From a virus: a DNA stretch of 40,394 nucleotides. Below are positions 39,650-40,394 of this stretch, in pieces. The DNA is taken from positions 1 to 40,394 of IMG/VR virus record IMGVR_UViG_3300027734_000136; one strand, 5' to 3'. Below the pieces are notes generated by a model. It did not search any database. It saw only the letters and a list, made by a program, of their open reading frames with translations, and was not told the DNA's origin. Position numbers and translations under genes: made by a program. How positions within the stretch are numbered: position 1 is the first letter of the stretch; each line of letters starts with the position of its first letter.

Positions 39650-39865
39650 ATGGAATTAGAAATACTTCACGACAGCTACAGTAATGAAATGAATGAATTA
39701 TGGAGAAAATCTGATATAGGCGATTTAGATGACTGGCTTTATGATAATTGGTTGGTAGAGGATCCTGCTGGAACATTTAGAATATTAAAAATAGAAGAGT
39801 TTGAGTACTTACTTAAAAATGATCTTAACTTTTTTAATAGATGGAATAAAACATTAAACGTATAG
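39650..39865 (+). CDS. Small acidic hypothetical protein with QueE-like C-terminus
   Basis: A 71-residue acidic protein (MELEILHDSYSNEMNELWRK at the start, GTFRILKIEEFEYLLKNDLN in the middle). Its last eight residues, RWNKTLNV, repeat the QueE ending AWNKTLNV because of the 24-base direct repeat. The front part is unrelated to QueE. It probably gained its stop region by a duplication or template switch. It begins five bases after the queE stop. No known domain. Confidence 0.6.
   Translation: MELEILHDSYSNEMNELWRKSDIGDLDDWLYDNWLVEDPAGTFRILKIEEFEYLLKNDLNFFNRWNKTLNV
39841..39864 (+). repeat. 24-base direct repeat, copy 2
   Basis: Second copy, 221 bases from the first, at the end of the small acidic gene and in the same reading phase, so the same residues and stop region are made. 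Confidence 0.85.
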
Positions 39866-39866
39866 T

Positions 39867-40145
39867 ATGCAAGAAATAAATTTAGGTTCCGGTAATAATC
39901 TAATAACGACTACTTCTAAGTTAGTAACTACGCATAATACGTTACGGTTAATAACACCGACCGATGGTATAATTGAAATAGACGTAAAGATAGAAGCAGA
40001 CTTCGATACTATCCCTGAAAAATACCATGAAGTATTTTTTAATATACTTTGTGCAAAATATATAGATAGAGTATCTTTCGGTGATAATCCATTTTCGCTA
40101 TGCGTTCCCTTACCTAGGAAGCGTTGGTATCAATTTTGGAAATAA
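39867..40145 (+). CDS. Hypothetical protein, 92 residues
   Basis: A 92-residue soluble protein. The N-terminal half is strand-rich (NLITTTSKLVTTHNTLRLIT), with IPEKYHEVFFNILCAKYIDR in the centre and the ending PRKRWYQFWK. It resembles small conserved proteins of T4-like marine phages without known function. It starts one base after the previous stop and ends 10 bases before the methyltransferase start. Confidence 0.6.
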   Translation: MQEINLGSGNNLITTTSKLVTTHNTLRLITPTDGIIEIDVKIEADFDTIPEKYHEVFFNILCAKYIDRVSFGDNPFSLCVPLPRKRWYQFWK

Positions 40146-40155
40146 AAGTAGTTAT

Positions 40156-40394
40156 ATGACTCTGACAGAATTAAACGACAGTAAATTAGTAAATAAACAG
40201 CACCATGCAGAATGGACCTCTGATAAAGAAACTGATCATAGCTATCTTAGCGGGTATTATGAGCGTGAATTCGAAAATAGAGATCGCGATATTAACCTAT
40301 TAGAAATAGGAGCAGCTCAGGGAGATAGTCTTAGGCTATGGAGTGAATGGTTTACAGAAGGAAAAATTACCGGAATCGAATGTAATGACTGTTT
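40156..40394 (+). CDS. Class I SAM methyltransferase (3' truncated by window)
   Basis: The frame opens with MTLTELNDSKLVNKQHHAEW and runs off the right edge after 79 codons. DKETDHSYLSGYYEREF precedes motif I, NLLEIGAAQGDSLRLW (residues 47-62), and GKITGIE gives the acidic residue E75 that would bind the SAM ribose. The DHSY/YYE lead-in resembles macrocin-O-methyltransferase-like and sugar methyltransferase families. The acceptor cannot be known from the fragment. It may be the first gene of another modification cluster beyond the window. Confidence 0.75.
   Translation, partial: MTLTELNDSKLVNKQHHAEWTSDKETDHSYLSGYYEREFENRDRDINLLEIGAAQGDSLRLWSEWFTEGKITGIECNDC

Noticed and set aside
1-40394. 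tRNA genes, CRISPR arrays, integrase or attachment sites
   Set aside because: Reading the gaps by eye gave no cloverleaf-like GC-rich segment, no regular spaced repeats and no recombinase protein; a dedicated tRNA scan was not possible here.

Overview
The window looks like part of the genome of a lytic, T4-like tailed phage with a contractile tail (myovirus). It is AT-rich, almost completely coding, and every convincing gene lies on the + strand. The T4-type assignment rests on a tail sheath (15054-16826), tail tube (17750-18235), a gp26-type baseplate/tail chaperone (18333-19097), a tape measure (19408-21723), a LysM/gp53-like wedge protein (23816-24124) and a replication block with gp32-like SSB, UvsX, T4 RNase H-type nuclease and gp41-type helicase. 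Most start codons lack a Shine-Dalgarno sequence and several share a GTTATG context. This would fit a host that does not rely on Shine-Dalgarno initiation, such as a member of Bacteroidota, but the host is an inference and is not shown directly.

Region 1 (1-14456) is an accessory island of mostly overlapping or abutting genes devoted to chemical group transfer. It holds remnants or copies of three radical SAM proteins (one with an internal frameshift), two SGNH hydrolases, a NodU/CmcH-type carbamoyltransferase, an APS kinase, a small nucleotidyltransferase, a DUF2061 membrane protein, two sulfotransferase-like proteins and five 2-oxoglutarate/Fe(II) oxygenases. In the middle sits a 649-residue tail-fibre-like protein with a C-terminal S74 chaperone domain, an apparent Hint-like domain, and a Tyr/Pro/Cys-rich segment. 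My reading is that APS kinase makes PAPS, the sulfotransferases use it, and the oxygenases and carbamoyltransferase add further groups to a virion protein, a glycan or a small molecule. The actual substrate cannot be read from sequence.

Region 2 (14508-29297) is the tail module: two small proteins, sheath, a protein with an internally duplicated domain, tube, a terminator, the gp26-like gene, a downstream frame that can only be reached by ribosomal frameshifting, the tape measure, baseplate/tube-like proteins, a LysM wedge protein, a 1498-residue hub-like protein ending in a DUF2272-type domain whose parts appear in permuted order, and a further structural protein.

Region 3 (29321-40394) is replication and nucleotide metabolism: a short family A polymerase-like protein with a degenerate N-terminal exonuclease region, SSB, UvsX, 5' nuclease, helicase, a class II (B12-dependent) ribonucleotide reductase, a DUF5522 protein, QueD-like and QueE-like enzymes of 7-deazaguanine synthesis, several small unknown genes and the start of a SAM methyltransferase cut off by the window end.

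A short motif, CTATTTATW or ATATTTATW, recurs in the few intergenic gaps, usually 16-27 bases before a start codon, and is the best candidate for a phage promoter. No intergenic stretch exceeds 300 bases; the gaps of about 100-180 bases at 6051-6156, 9172-9348 and 38634-38810 each hold a small gene. I saw no tRNA gene, CRISPR array, insertion sequence, integrase or attachment site.
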